DNA of 30,390 nucleotides. It comes from Collinsella aerofaciens. Its GTDB lineage: Bacteria > Actinomycetota > Coriobacteriia > Coriobacteriales > Coriobacteriaceae. The translations under genes were made by a program, and so were the position numbers. This document shows, piece by piece, positions 1 to 6,977 of the stretch. The stretch is from contig JAUUSS010000013.1 in NCBI GenBank assembly GCA_030841765.1, positions 1-30,390 of the forward strand, read 5' to 3'. Every line of letters starts with the position of its first letter. Within the stretch, counting starts at the first letter, position 1. Below the pieces are notes generated by a model that was not told the origin of the DNA, ran no database searches, and saw only the letters and a list, made by a program, of their open reading frames with translations.

Positions 1-92
1 CGAGCGGGGGCTCCTGTCGTTTCCGTGCCCCTGGATTGGGTCATAGTGTCTGACTCTGCCATAACATCGGCATTTCTTTGGTTGTCGATGTG
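1..92. other. left-edge sequence, no supported gene
   Basis: A + strand frame is open from base 1 to a TAG at 118-120, but its last third lies inside the inverted repeat at 93-144, so it may only be the tail of a gene or no gene at all. On the minus strand an ATG near 43 would read off the left edge without a convincing ribosome binding site. Nothing here can be assigned. Confidence 0.3.
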
Positions 93-144
93 GTCGTTGG
101 GGACGTTCTTAAACGACTAGTCATTCAAGAACGTCCCCAATGAC
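93..144. repeat. 18-bp inverted repeat, arm shared with 23483-23514
   Basis: Arms at 93-110 and 127-144 (core TTGGGGACGTTCTT) are complementary except for one position, around a 16-nt loop. The left arm together with the loop start (AAACGACTAG) recurs almost exactly just after glmM at 23483-23514, so this is a dispersed element rather than a unique hairpin. There is no U-tract, so a terminator role is uncertain. Confidence 0.75.
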
Positions 145-156
145 TACCTGCAGAAT

Positions 157-220
157 GAGCGTGGATAATCTCCCGTTTTTGGCTCGGTGACGGTCTCAAA
201 GTGGGAGATTATCCACGCTC
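157..220. repeat. 64-nt palindromic element, copy 1
   Basis: Perfect 18-bp arms: GAGCGTGGATAATCTCCC at 157-174 and its reverse complement at 203-220. The 28-nt interior (TTTTTGGCTCGG...TCTCAAAG) can extend the stem by several pairs. The same 64-nt element, same length, same arms and related interior, occurs at 6616-6679 and 8071-8134. Here it lies upstream of recQ. Confidence 0.9.
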
Positions 221-229
221 GTTTGGCAA

Positions 230-251
230 GTGTCCGAAAATCCACGGTTGC
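230..251 (-). repeat. degenerate 22-nt repeat unit, inverted
   Basis: Read on the minus strand this contains CGTGGATTTTCGGACAC, the core of the 22-nt unit found in arrays at 6541-6606, 7967-8061 and 13019-13195. The first five bases have diverged. It follows the 64-nt hairpin, in the opposite order and orientation to the other loci. Confidence 0.6.
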
Positions 252-311
252 CCGCCTTGGATCGTATTGCCCGTGGTCGGCAGCCGGGCGGCACCGGTCC
301 GCGTGGCGGCG

Positions 312-317
312 TATAAT
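312..317 (+). promoter_or_regulatory. possible -10 box for recQ
   Basis: A perfect TATAAT lies 31 nt before the recQ start codon. No good -35 hexamer is visible 16-18 nt upstream. AGGA at 341-344 is the ribosome binding site. Confidence 0.45.
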
Positions 318-348
318 CGGCGGCAGATGACTTGAACGTTAGGAAACC

Positions 349-2313
349 ATGACCGATAGCATGCAGCAGATGGCGCTCGACACGCTCGGCGCCTATTTTG
401 GCTACACCTCGTTTCGCCCGGGGCAGGACCGCATGGTGGATGCGATTCTTGCCGGCCGCGATGCGCTCGGCGTTATGCCCACAGGCGCCGGCAAGTCCAT
501 TTGCTACCAGGTGCCCGCGCTCATGCTGCCTGGTATCACCTTTGTGGTGAGCCCGTTGCTGTCGCTTATGGAGGACCAGACCCGCGCGCTGCTCGCGGCG
601 GGTGCGCGCCCCAGTTATCTCAACTCCAGTCTTACACCGGCTCAGCAAAATACCGTGCTCAAGCGGGCGCGCGAGGGCCGCTATCAGCTTATGTATGTGG
701 CGCCCGAGCGCCTGCTCGAGCCGCGCTTTCTGGCCTTTGCGCAGGAAGCTGCGGTCGAAGGCGGCATCGGCGTTCCGCTCGTGGCCATTGACGAGGCCCA
801 CTGCGTGAGCCAGTGGGGCCAGGATTTCCGTCCCGCTTACCTGCAGATTCGCGAGTTCATTGATTCCCTGCCGCAGCGCCCCATCGTGGCGGCCTTTACC
901 GCTACGGCGACCGAGCGTGTGCGCGCGGACATTCAGCAGATGCTCGGCCTGCAAAATCCCGCGACGGTAGTGACGGGCTTCGATCGCAAGAACCTTTACT
1001 TTGGTTGCGAGGAGATGGGCGATAAGGCCAAGACCGCGTGGGTGCGCGACTACGTGATCGCACATTCGGGCGAGAGCGGCATCGTGTATTGCTCGACCCG
1101 CAAGACGGTCGACGCGCTGGCCGCGGAGCTTGCCGAGGCACTGGACCCCAGCGGCATTCGCGTGGGCCGCTACCATGCCGGCATGGGCAACGACGTCCGC
1201 CGGCAAAGCCAGCGCGCTTTTATCGACGACGACATCCAGGTGATGGTTGCCACCAACGCCTTTGGCATGGGCATCGATAAGCCCAACGTGCGCTACGTCA
1301 TCCACAACAACGTGCCCGAGAGCATCGAGGCATACTACCAAGAGGCGGGCCGCGCTGGCCGCGATGACGATCCGGCCAGCTGTTACTTGCTGTGGAACGG
1401 CAACGATTTTCGCATGCGTCGCTTTCTGATCGATCGCGGCGATGCCGCCGATGAGGCGCTCGACGACGAGCAGCGCGCGTGGGCGCTCCAGAATCGATAT
1501 CGTCTGCTCAGCCAAATGGAGGGCTACTGCAATACCACCGGCTGCCTGCGCGAATACATGCTGCGCTACTTTGGCGACGAGGCCGCGGCCGGTGCGGGCG
1601 CCACCGCCACGGACGACGCCGAGGGCTGCGGCAACTGCAGCAACTGCCTCACGCAGTTCGAGGTCGAGGACGTCACCGATATGGCCCGCGCCGCTGTGCG
1701 CTATGTGGCCACGCGTCCCATGCGTTTTGGCAAGTCGCTCATCGCCGACGTGCTCCACGGCGGCAACACCGAGCGCATTCGCCAGATGCATCTGGACGAG
1801 GACCGCGGCTACGGTGAGCTGTCGAGTGAATCGGTTGGGCGCATCAAGGACATCATCGGCCAACTGTGCGGCCGCGGCTACCTGGCCACCTCGCAGGGGC
1901 AATACCCGGTCGTGGGGCTGGGCCCGCGTGCCACCGAGGTCGAGGATGAGGCGTTTGCCTTTACCGTTAAGCGTCGCGCGTCCAAGCGCAAGGCCTCGGC
2001 CCGCGCCCGCCGTGCGGTGGATCTGCTGCGCGAGGAGGCCGAGCTGGATCAACGCCCGCGCGTGGGCGACGATGCCGAGCTGTTCGAGCGCCTGCGTGCC
2101 CTCCGCAAGGAGATCTCGACGGAGCTGGAGATGGCGCCGTACATGGTCTTCTCCGACAAGGCCCTGCGCGGCCTGTGCCGCCTGCGCCCGCAGACGCGCG
2201 ACGAGCTGATCCAGGTCAACGGCATTGGCGAGAAAAAGGCCGTCGCCTTTGGCGAGCAGTTTATGGCGGCGATTGAAGAGTTTGAGTCCGAGCATGCGCG
2301 GGATGGAGCGTAA
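349..2313 (+). CDS. recQ: ATP-dependent DNA helicase RecQ
   Basis: RecQ-family 3'-5' DNA helicase of 654 aa, acting in recombination and stalled-fork repair. The superfamily 2 motifs appear in order: Walker A MPTGAGKS (about residues 43-50), the RecQ loop DEAHCVSQWGQDFRP with DEAH at 148-151, motif III FTATAT, motif V TNAFGMGIDKPNVR and motif VI QEAGRAGRDD with its arginine finger. A RecQ zinc-binding region follows, with cysteines in CNTTGC and CGNCSNC (about 390-440), then a winged-helix region, and a C-terminal HRDC domain (about 577-645, ending near VNGIGEKKA). The domain set is complete and the length is normal. The ATG at 349 is preceded by AGGA at 341-344. The gntR gene starts 2 nt after the stop, so the two are probably cotranscribed although their functions look unrelated. 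Confidence 0.96.
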   Translation: MTDSMQQMALDTLGAYFGYTSFRPGQDRMVDAILAGRDALGVMPTGAGKSICYQVPALMLPGITFVVSPLLSLMEDQTRALLAAGARPSYLNSSLTPAQQNTVLKRAREGRYQLMYVAPERLLEPRFLAFAQEAAVEGGIGVPLVAIDEAHCVSQWGQDFRPAYLQIREFIDSLPQRPIVAAFTATATERVRADIQQMLGLQNPATVVTGFDRKNLYFGCEEMGDKAKTAWVRDYVIAHSGESGIVYCSTRKTVDALAAELAEALDPSGIRVGRYHAGMGNDVRRQSQRAFIDDDIQVMVATNAFGMGIDKPNVRYVIHNNVPESIEAYYQEAGRAGRDDDPASCYLLWNGNDFRMRRFLIDRGDAADEALDDEQRAWALQNRYRLLSQMEGYCNTTGCLREYMLRYFGDEAAAGAGATATDDAEGCGNCSNCLTQFEVEDVTDMARAAVRYVATRPMRFGKSLIADVLHGGNTERIRQMHLDEDRGYGELSSESVGRIKDIIGQLCGRGYLATSQGQYPVVGLGPRATEVEDEAFAFTVKRRASKRKASARARRAVDLLREEAELDQRPRVGDDAELFERLRALRKEISTELEMAPYMVFSDKALRGLCRLRPQTRDELIQVNGIGEKKAVAFGEQFMAAIEEFESEHARDGA

Positions 2314-2315
2314 CG

Positions 2316-3071
2316 ATGGCTTTCGATAGCAAGACCGACCGTACTGACGTGTCCGCCGTGCCGCTGTACCAGCAGGTCATGGACGACCTAAAGGGCGAGA
2401 TCGCGCGCGGCGTGTACGCTGCCGGCTCGCGCATTCCTTCCGAGATGGAGCTCGCGAAGTCCTACGGCGTGGGGCGCGTCACCGTGCGTCGCGCCATCGA
2501 GGAGCTGTCGCGTGCGGGGTATCTCAACCGCCAGCAGGGGAGGGGCACCTTTGTGTGCGCTCCCAAGCTCAAGCGCAAGATTCGCCAGAAGGGTGACGTC
2601 CAGAGCTTTACTGAGGGTTGTGCTGCCAACGACATGGTGCCGGGTGCGCGTCTGGTGTCGCGCACGGTGGTCGCGGCGACGCACGAAGATGCGGCGTTCT
2701 TTGGCGTGGAGCCCGGCTGCGAGCTTATCTTGGTCGAGCGCGTGCGCACGGCCGACGGCATCCCCGTCATGCTTGAGAACAACGCCTTTGTGCTCGCCGA
2801 CCATCCCTACCTGCAGACGCTGGCCGATGAGGACCTCACCGATAACTCAATCTTTGCGCTCGTCGCCGAGCATTCGGGTCGCGCGCCGCTCAAGTCCGAC
2901 CCCTGCACCGTGGAGATTGCGCTGGCGGATGCCCAGGCGGCCCCGCTGCTGGAGGTGCCGGTCGGCGAGCCGCTCTTCTATATGGAGGCCTACTTTACCG
3001 ACGCCGGCGGGCGCCCTCTACTGCTCGGCCGCCAAAAGATCGTGGGCTCGCGCTACGTCTTCGACATCTAA
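2316..3071 (+). CDS. GntR-family regulator, HutC/UTRA type
   Basis: Transcription regulator of 251 aa. The N-terminal winged helix-turn-helix (about residues 17-85) has the GntR signature: PLYQQVMDDL, then IPSEMELAKSYGVGRVTVRR and GRGTFV. The rest (about 100-250) is a UTRA effector-binding domain, which in this subfamily binds sugar phosphates or amino acid derivatives; the phrase LILVERVRTADGIPVMLENN is typical. It begins 2 nt after recQ, with GGAG at 2305-2308 as ribosome binding site. The next gene is a FrlB-like SIS enzyme, and the gap before it holds two near-identical 19-nt repeats over a promoter. The simplest inference is that this protein represses the SIS gene and responds to its substrate, a parallel to FrlR in Enterobacteria. 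The effector cannot be told from sequence. Confidence 0.9.
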   Translation: MAFDSKTDRTDVSAVPLYQQVMDDLKGEIARGVYAAGSRIPSEMELAKSYGVGRVTVRRAIEELSRAGYLNRQQGRGTFVCAPKLKRKIRQKGDVQSFTEGCAANDMVPGARLVSRTVVAATHEDAAFFGVEPGCELILVERVRTADGIPVMLENNAFVLADHPYLQTLADEDLTDNSIFALVAEHSGRAPLKSDPCTVEIALADAQAAPLLEVPVGEPLFYMEAYFTDAGGRPLLLGRQKIVGSRYVFDI

Positions 3072-3080
3072 CGTCCACAG

Positions 3081-3161
3081 ATAGAACAACATAGAACAAA
3101 TTTGCCGGGATGACTTCACGGGCGTTGTTACACGTGTTATAAATAGGACAACATAGAACGA
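3081..3161 (+). promoter_or_regulatory. promoter with two 19-nt operator candidates
   Basis: Two direct repeats, 3081-3099 and 3143-3161, match ATAGRACAACATAGAACRA at all fixed positions, 62 nt apart centre to centre. A promoter lies between and over the second: -35 TTCACG at 3115-3120, 17-nt spacer, -10 TATAAA at 3138-3143. The placement suits repression by the adjacent GntR protein, possibly with looping between the sites. Protein binding is inferred. Confidence 0.6.
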
Positions 3162-3215
3162 CAGCAGGTACGAGCAGCCGTCGCCAAAAGCCGCCACACA
3201 AGGAGGAACTTCAGC

Positions 3216-4184
3216 ATGAACGCACACGATCTGATTCAGGAAATTATCGAGCGCAAGGGTAAGGTCGAGAACGTCTTTTGGATCGCTTGTGGCGGTTCGA
3301 TGATCGACCTGATGCCGGCCAACGAGCTGCTCAAGCGCGAGGCCACCACGTTTACCTCGACGGTCTACACGGCACGCGAGTTTTGCCTGATGGCCCCCAA
3401 GAGCCTAGGGCCGAAGTCGCTCGTTATTGCCTGCAGCCACAGCGGCAACACGCAAGAGGTCGTCGATGGCTGCGAGATGGCGTTGGCTGCCGGCGCCGAG
3501 GTCGTCGCCATGACCGACTGCGAGGGCTCCAAGATTGACAACGGCAAGTGGATCACCTGGGTCTACCCGTGGGGCGAGGGCGTGCCGCAGGCCGAGGTGC
3601 CGCAGGGCATCGGCGCTCTGATCGCCGCCGAGCTGCTCGACCAGCAGGAAGGCTACGAGGCACTCGCCGACATGTACGAGGGCCTCAAGCAGATGGATGC
3701 GCTGCTGCCCGCCGCCCGCGAGAAGGTCAACGCCGAGCTGGGCGCCCGCTTTGCCGAGCTCTGCCAGCAGCACAAGTTCTTCTATATCCTGGGCTCCGGA
3801 CCCAACTTTAGCCAGACCTACGCCATGGCCATCTGCTCGCTCATGGAGATGCAGTGGCAGCACTGCTGCTACATCCACTCCGGCGAGTACTTCCACGGCC
3901 CGTTCGAAGCCACCGAGCCCGGCGTGTTCTACTTTGTGCAGCTTGGCGCGGGCGAGTGCCGCCCCATGGAGGAGCGCGCTCTTGCGTTCCTCAACACGCA
4001 CACCGACACGATCATGGTGCTCGACGCGCTCGAGTACGGCGTGGGCGAGGTACCTGCCAGCGTGCGTTCGTACCTGGAGCCGATCTTCTTCTACAACATG
4101 AGCTGCGAGCTGCGCGCCGCCCGCGGCAAGGTCTTCGACCACAGCCCCGAGGTTCGTCGCTACATGGGCATCGAGCAGTACTAA
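3216..4184 (+). CDS. SIS-domain sugar isomerase/deglycase, FrlB-like
   Basis: Protein of 322 aa with two SIS (sugar isomerase) domains. The first contains WIACGGSMIDLMPAN and the phosphosugar-binding ACSHSGNTQEVVDG; the second begins near YILGSGPNFSQTYA and contains HSGEYFHGPFEATEPGV, which closely resembles the matching segment of E. coli FrlB, the fructoselysine-6-phosphate deglycase. Related enzymes act on other fructosamine or glucosaminate phosphates, so the exact substrate is open. The ribosome binding site AGGAGG at 3201-3206 fixes the ATG at 3216. It stands alone: there is no adjacent kinase, permease or PTS gene, although a FrlB route needs a phosphorylated substrate. A strong terminator follows. 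Likely regulated by the upstream GntR protein through the repeats at 3081-3161. Confidence 0.85.
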   Translation: MNAHDLIQEIIERKGKVENVFWIACGGSMIDLMPANELLKREATTFTSTVYTAREFCLMAPKSLGPKSLVIACSHSGNTQEVVDGCEMALAAGAEVVAMTDCEGSKIDNGKWITWVYPWGEGVPQAEVPQGIGALIAAELLDQQEGYEALADMYEGLKQMDALLPAAREKVNAELGARFAELCQQHKFFYILGSGPNFSQTYAMAICSLMEMQWQHCCYIHSGEYFHGPFEATEPGVFYFVQLGAGECRPMEERALAFLNTHTDTIMVLDALEYGVGEVPASVRSYLEPIFFYNMSCELRAARGKVFDHSPEVRRYMGIEQY

Positions 4185-4207
4185 TATACCGGGAATAGCC
4201 TCTCACG

Positions 4208-4239
4208 ACGGGGTCTGCGCTGCGCGCAGGCCCCGTTTT
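4208..4239 (+). terminator. terminator of the SIS-domain gene
   Basis: 13-bp stem (4208-4220 with 4224-4236, one G-U pair) with a 3-nt loop, followed by TTTT at 4236-4239. It begins 24 nt after the stop codon. Confidence 0.9.
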
Positions 4240-4312
4240 GCGTTGTGGCGGCCGGATTCGTGTCTGCGCGGAAAAGTATTCACCTTCGATTCGCAAGGGC
4301 ACTGCGTGAGTC

Positions 4313-4352
4313 AAAAAGGCGGGCCGCGCCGGGGATTTCCGGCGCGGCCCGC
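4313..4352 (-). terminator. terminator of the lactate dehydrogenase gene
   Basis: Perfect 14-bp GC-rich stem (4319-4332 with 4339-4352). Read on the minus strand it is followed by five U (AAAAA at 4313-4317 on +). It lies 44 nt beyond the dehydrogenase stop codon. Confidence 0.9.
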
Positions 4353-4395
4353 TTGGTATCGCGCTTAGATTCGCAAGGTTGCGGCAGCCAGCGGC

Positions 4396-5373
4396 CTACT
4401 TTGCGTCGTAGGCCTCGGCGTCCCACCAGTCGAGCTGGGCAATGTTGTCGCGGATGTGCTGGCAGCTCTTGTGGAAGCCCTCGAGCTCGTACTCGGACAG
4501 GTCGAGCGTGTAGACCTCCTCGACGCCCTCGGCGCCGATCACGCACGGCAGGGATGTGAAGATGCCCTCCTCGCCATACTGGCCGGTCATGAGCGTGGAG
4601 GCGGAAAGCACGGCGTGCTCGTTGTGCAGCACGGCGGCGCAGACGCGCGCGGCGGAGTTGGCGACGGCGTACTCGGTGCACTGCTTGCCTTGGTAGGTCA
4701 CATAGCCGCCCTTGCGCGCGAGCTCCTCGACCTCCATGTGGTCAAAGGCGTACTTGTCGGGGTTTTCGGCCTGAAGCTCGTTGAGGCTCTTGCCGGCGAT
4801 GGTCGCGGCCTTAAAGGCGGCAAGCTGGCTAAAGCCGTGCTCGCCGATCATGTAGGCGTCGATGGACTTGGGGCTCACGCCGACCTTCTTGGAGATCTCG
4901 GTGCGCAGGCGGGCGGAGTCCAGGCCGCAGCCCGAGCCGATGATCTTCTTGGGATCGTAGCCGGTCAGGTGCCACAGCTCGGTGCACACGACGTCGCAGG
5001 GGTTGGAGATGCTCACGAAGATGCCGTCAAAGCCGGCGTCGACGATGCGTTTGGCAAAGGTGCGGGCGGCGTCGGTGGTAAAGAACAGCTCGCCGTCGCG
5101 GTTGCCGGCGGCCAGCGCGACCTTGCCGGCGGCGTTGACGATGACGTCGCAGCAGGCCAGCTCCTCGTAGTGGTCGTAGCAGTTGACGATCTTGGTGTTA
5201 TACGGGACAAACGAAAGGGAGTCGCGCAGGTCCTGGACCTCGGACGTCACCTTGGCCTCGTTGATATCACACAGGTACAGCTCGTCGGCAATGCCCTGCA
5301 TAAGCAGGCTGTTGGCGACATGTGCTCCTACGTGGCCCTGGCCGACCACACCGATCTTACGCGTCTGGTACAT
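4396..5373 (-). CDS. L-lactate / L-2-hydroxyisocaproate dehydrogenase family
   Basis: NAD-dependent L-2-hydroxyacid dehydrogenase of the LDH/MDH superfamily, 325 aa, cytosolic, reducing a 2-oxoacid and regenerating NAD+. Visible: the Rossmann glycine motif VGQGHVGAHVA near the N-terminus, SISNPCD (the conserved Asn), LDSARLR (Asp and Arg of the active site) and the proton-relay histidine in IGEHGFS. The substrate loop reads AAGNRDGELFFT, closer to the GDRFAEL loop of L-2-hydroxyisocaproate dehydrogenases than to the canonical LDH loop, so branched or bulky 2-oxoacids may be substrates as well as pyruvate. The ATG at 5373 is chosen over an upstream ATG at 5412 because AAAGGA sits about 7 nt before it. 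Monocistronic, convergent with the SIS gene and divergent from metA. Confidence 0.88.
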   Translation of the reverse strand: MYQTRKIGVVGQGHVGAHVANSLLMQGIADELYLCDINEAKVTSEVQDLRDSLSFVPYNTKIVNCYDHYEELACCDVIVNAAGKVALAAGNRDGELFFTTDAARTFAKRIVDAGFDGIFVSISNPCDVVCTELWHLTGYDPKKIIGSGCGLDSARLRTEISKKVGVSPKSIDAYMIGEHGFSQLAAFKAATIAGKSLNELQAENPDKYAFDHMEVEELARKGGYVTYQGKQCTEYAVANSAARVCAAVLHNEHAVLSASTLMTGQYGEEGIFTSLPCVIGAEGVEEVYTLDLSEYELEGFHKSCQHIRDNIAQLDWWDAEAYDAK

Positions 5374-5410
5374 ATATGTATCCTTTCGGCCGAGTTTTTC
5401 GCGTCGAACC

Positions 5411-5416
5411 ATTGTA
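5411..5416 (-). promoter_or_regulatory. possible -10 box for the dehydrogenase
   Basis: TACAAT on the minus strand, 37 nt before the start codon at 5373. No good -35 hexamer is visible, so this is tentative. The 211-nt gap to metA must hold promoters for both divergent genes; I see no SAM riboswitch or S-box in it. Confidence 0.35.
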
Positions 5417-5584
5417 GCGTCCTGCCGTCACTTTGCTAGGCTAAAGCGAAGTAGTTTTTTGGGACATGCTTTAATCTCTACTTTTGGAGCGATTTGGGCC
5501 GCTGACGGCATCGCTGGGCGATGTGCTCGCGCGGATGGGGCCGCTCGTTGTACCATAGCTGCAACTGACTCGTAAGGAGCATCC

Positions 5585-6511
5585 ATGCCCATTCGCATCC
5601 CCGACGCCCTCCCTGCCGCCGCGCAGCTCGAGAGCGAGAACATCTTTGTCATGACCGAGTACCGCGCGTTGCACCAGGACATCCGTCCGCTGCGCGTGCT
5701 CATCCTCAACCTCATGCCCACCAAGATCGCCACCGAGACGCAAATCATGCGCAAGCTCTCCAATACGCCGCTGCAGGTGGAGGTGGACCTGCTGCGCACC
5801 AAGACGCACGAGGCCACGCACGTAAGCGCCGGCCACCTGGAGACGTTCTACCGCACGTTCGACGACATCCGCGACATCCACTACGACGGCCTGATCATCA
5901 CGGGCGCGCCGGTGGAGCAGATGCCGTTCGAAGAGGTCGACTACTGGCCCGAACTCTGCCAGATCATGGATTGGTCCACCACGCACGTGCACTCTACGCT
6001 GCACATTTGTTGGGGCGCACAGGCCGGCCTGTACCATCATTACGGTATCCAGAAGTACGATCTACCGGCAAAGGCGAGTGGCGTGTTCGAGCATTATCTG
6101 GTGAAGCCGCAAAGCCCGCTGGTCCGCGGCTTCGACGACCGCTTCTATGCCGTGCATTCGCGCAACACCGATGTGCGCCGCGAGGACGTGGAGGCCGAGC
6201 CGCAGCTTGAGGTCGTGGCCGTGTCCGACGAGGTGGGCTTGTACATCGTCGAGTCGACCGACAGCCGCCGCTTCTTTGTCTTTGGCCATCCCGAGTACGA
6301 TACCGACACGTTGCGTCTGGAGTACGAGCGCGACGTTAAGCGCGGGCTCAACCCTCAGGTGCCGGCGCATTACTTCCCGAACGACGACCCCACCGCCGAG
6401 CCGCGCAACGTCTGGCGCAGCCAGGCTCAGCTGTTCTACACCAACTGGCTCAACTACTACGTCTATCAGACCACGCCCTACGACCTGGCCCGCGCCGGCG
6501 AGGAGCACTAG
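5585..6511 (+). CDS. metA: homoserine O-acetyltransferase (MetA family)
   Basis: MetA-family homoserine O-acyltransferase, 308 aa, catalysing the first committed step of methionine synthesis. The glutamine amidotransferase-like fold is recognisable: ILNLMPTKIATETQ near the N-terminus, the nucleophile Cys142 in HICWGAQAGLYHHYGI, and His235 and Glu237 in FGHPEYD complete the catalytic triad. Residue 111 (GAPVEQMPFEEVDYW) is Glu. In characterised MetA enzymes Glu at this position selects acetyl-CoA and Gly selects succinyl-CoA, so acetylation is predicted despite the frequent label of succinyltransferase. AAGGAG at about 5574-5579 supports the ATG at 5585. No sulfhydrylase or other methionine gene is adjacent. 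A repeat array follows 29 nt after the stop. Confidence 0.95.
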   Translation: MPIRIPDALPAAAQLESENIFVMTEYRALHQDIRPLRVLILNLMPTKIATETQIMRKLSNTPLQVEVDLLRTKTHEATHVSAGHLETFYRTFDDIRDIHYDGLIITGAPVEQMPFEEVDYWPELCQIMDWSTTHVHSTLHICWGAQAGLYHHYGIQKYDLPAKASGVFEHYLVKPQSPLVRGFDDRFYAVHSRNTDVRREDVEAEPQLEVVAVSDEVGLYIVESTDSRRFFVFGHPEYDTDTLRLEYERDVKRGLNPQVPAHYFPNDDPTAEPRNVWRSQAQLFYTNWLNYYVYQTTPYDLARAGEEH

Positions 6512-6540
6512 GCTGCGGCTGTGGCTGCTGCCGTGACGTG

Positions 6541-6606
6541 ACGAGTGAGGATATCCGGACACACGAGCGTGGATTATCGGACACACGAGCGTGGCTTTTC
6601 GGACGT
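6541..6606 (+). repeat. three tandem 22-nt repeat units
   Basis: Three back-to-back 22-nt units at 6541-6562, 6563-6584 and 6585-6606, all sharing ACGAG-YG-GG and TTCGGAC-like segments (core GAGCGTGGATTATCGGAC). The array leads, after 9 nt, into the 64-nt hairpin at 6616-6679 whose arm starts with the same GAGCGTGGAT. Confidence 0.85.
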
Positions 6607-6615
6607 TTACAAATC

Positions 6616-6679
6616 GAGCGTGGATAATCTCCCACTTTTGGCCGAGGAAGGGGCTCAAAGCGGGAGATTATCCACGCTC
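6616..6679. repeat. 64-nt palindromic element, copy 2
   Basis: Arms identical to copy 1: 18-bp perfect inverted repeat at 6616-6633 and 6662-6679. The interior keeps TTTTGG and GGCTCAAAG. It sits between metA and the AbiEi-like gene, both on +, and could act as a transcript end for metA. Confidence 0.9.
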
Positions 6680-6977
6680 ATTTATTTAGGTATGTAGATG
6701 CCGATGGCTCGGCTAAGAGACGGTGCGTGAAGAGGCCAAGTCGCATTCGGCGTAGTCTCGTATCTCGACGGGTTTTTCTTTCTGATAATCCGATGGACAC
6801 AGGCATCTAAATGTGGAGACAGGGACCTCTCGGTAAGGCTTCTACCTGCAGATATAAGTCATCAGCCTAAAACGTCCAAAACCGTCAAGCATTTGGTCAG
6901 CGCCCGGACAGCATTTGGTCAGACTTCGCATGAAACCGTCTGATACGTTTGCGCCGTTCCAAGAGTTGGGAGGCGAC
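6680..6977. other. 298-nt intergenic stretch before the AbiEi-like gene
   Basis: No gene is supported. It holds a short direct repeat AGCATTTGGTCAG (6888-6900 and 6910-6922) separated by 9 nt, close to the start of the next gene, which could be regulatory. The open frame extends back to a TTG at 6915, but this reading lacks a ribosome binding site. Confidence 0.5.

Noticed and set aside
196..2295. Long minus-strand open frame opposite recQ
   Set aside because: It is the antisense shadow of a complete recQ in GC-rich DNA, has no recognisable domain, and begins in intergenic repeats.
5413..5584. SAM or S-box riboswitch before metA
   Set aside because: The conserved core sequences of SAM riboswitches are not present in this 172-nt stretch.
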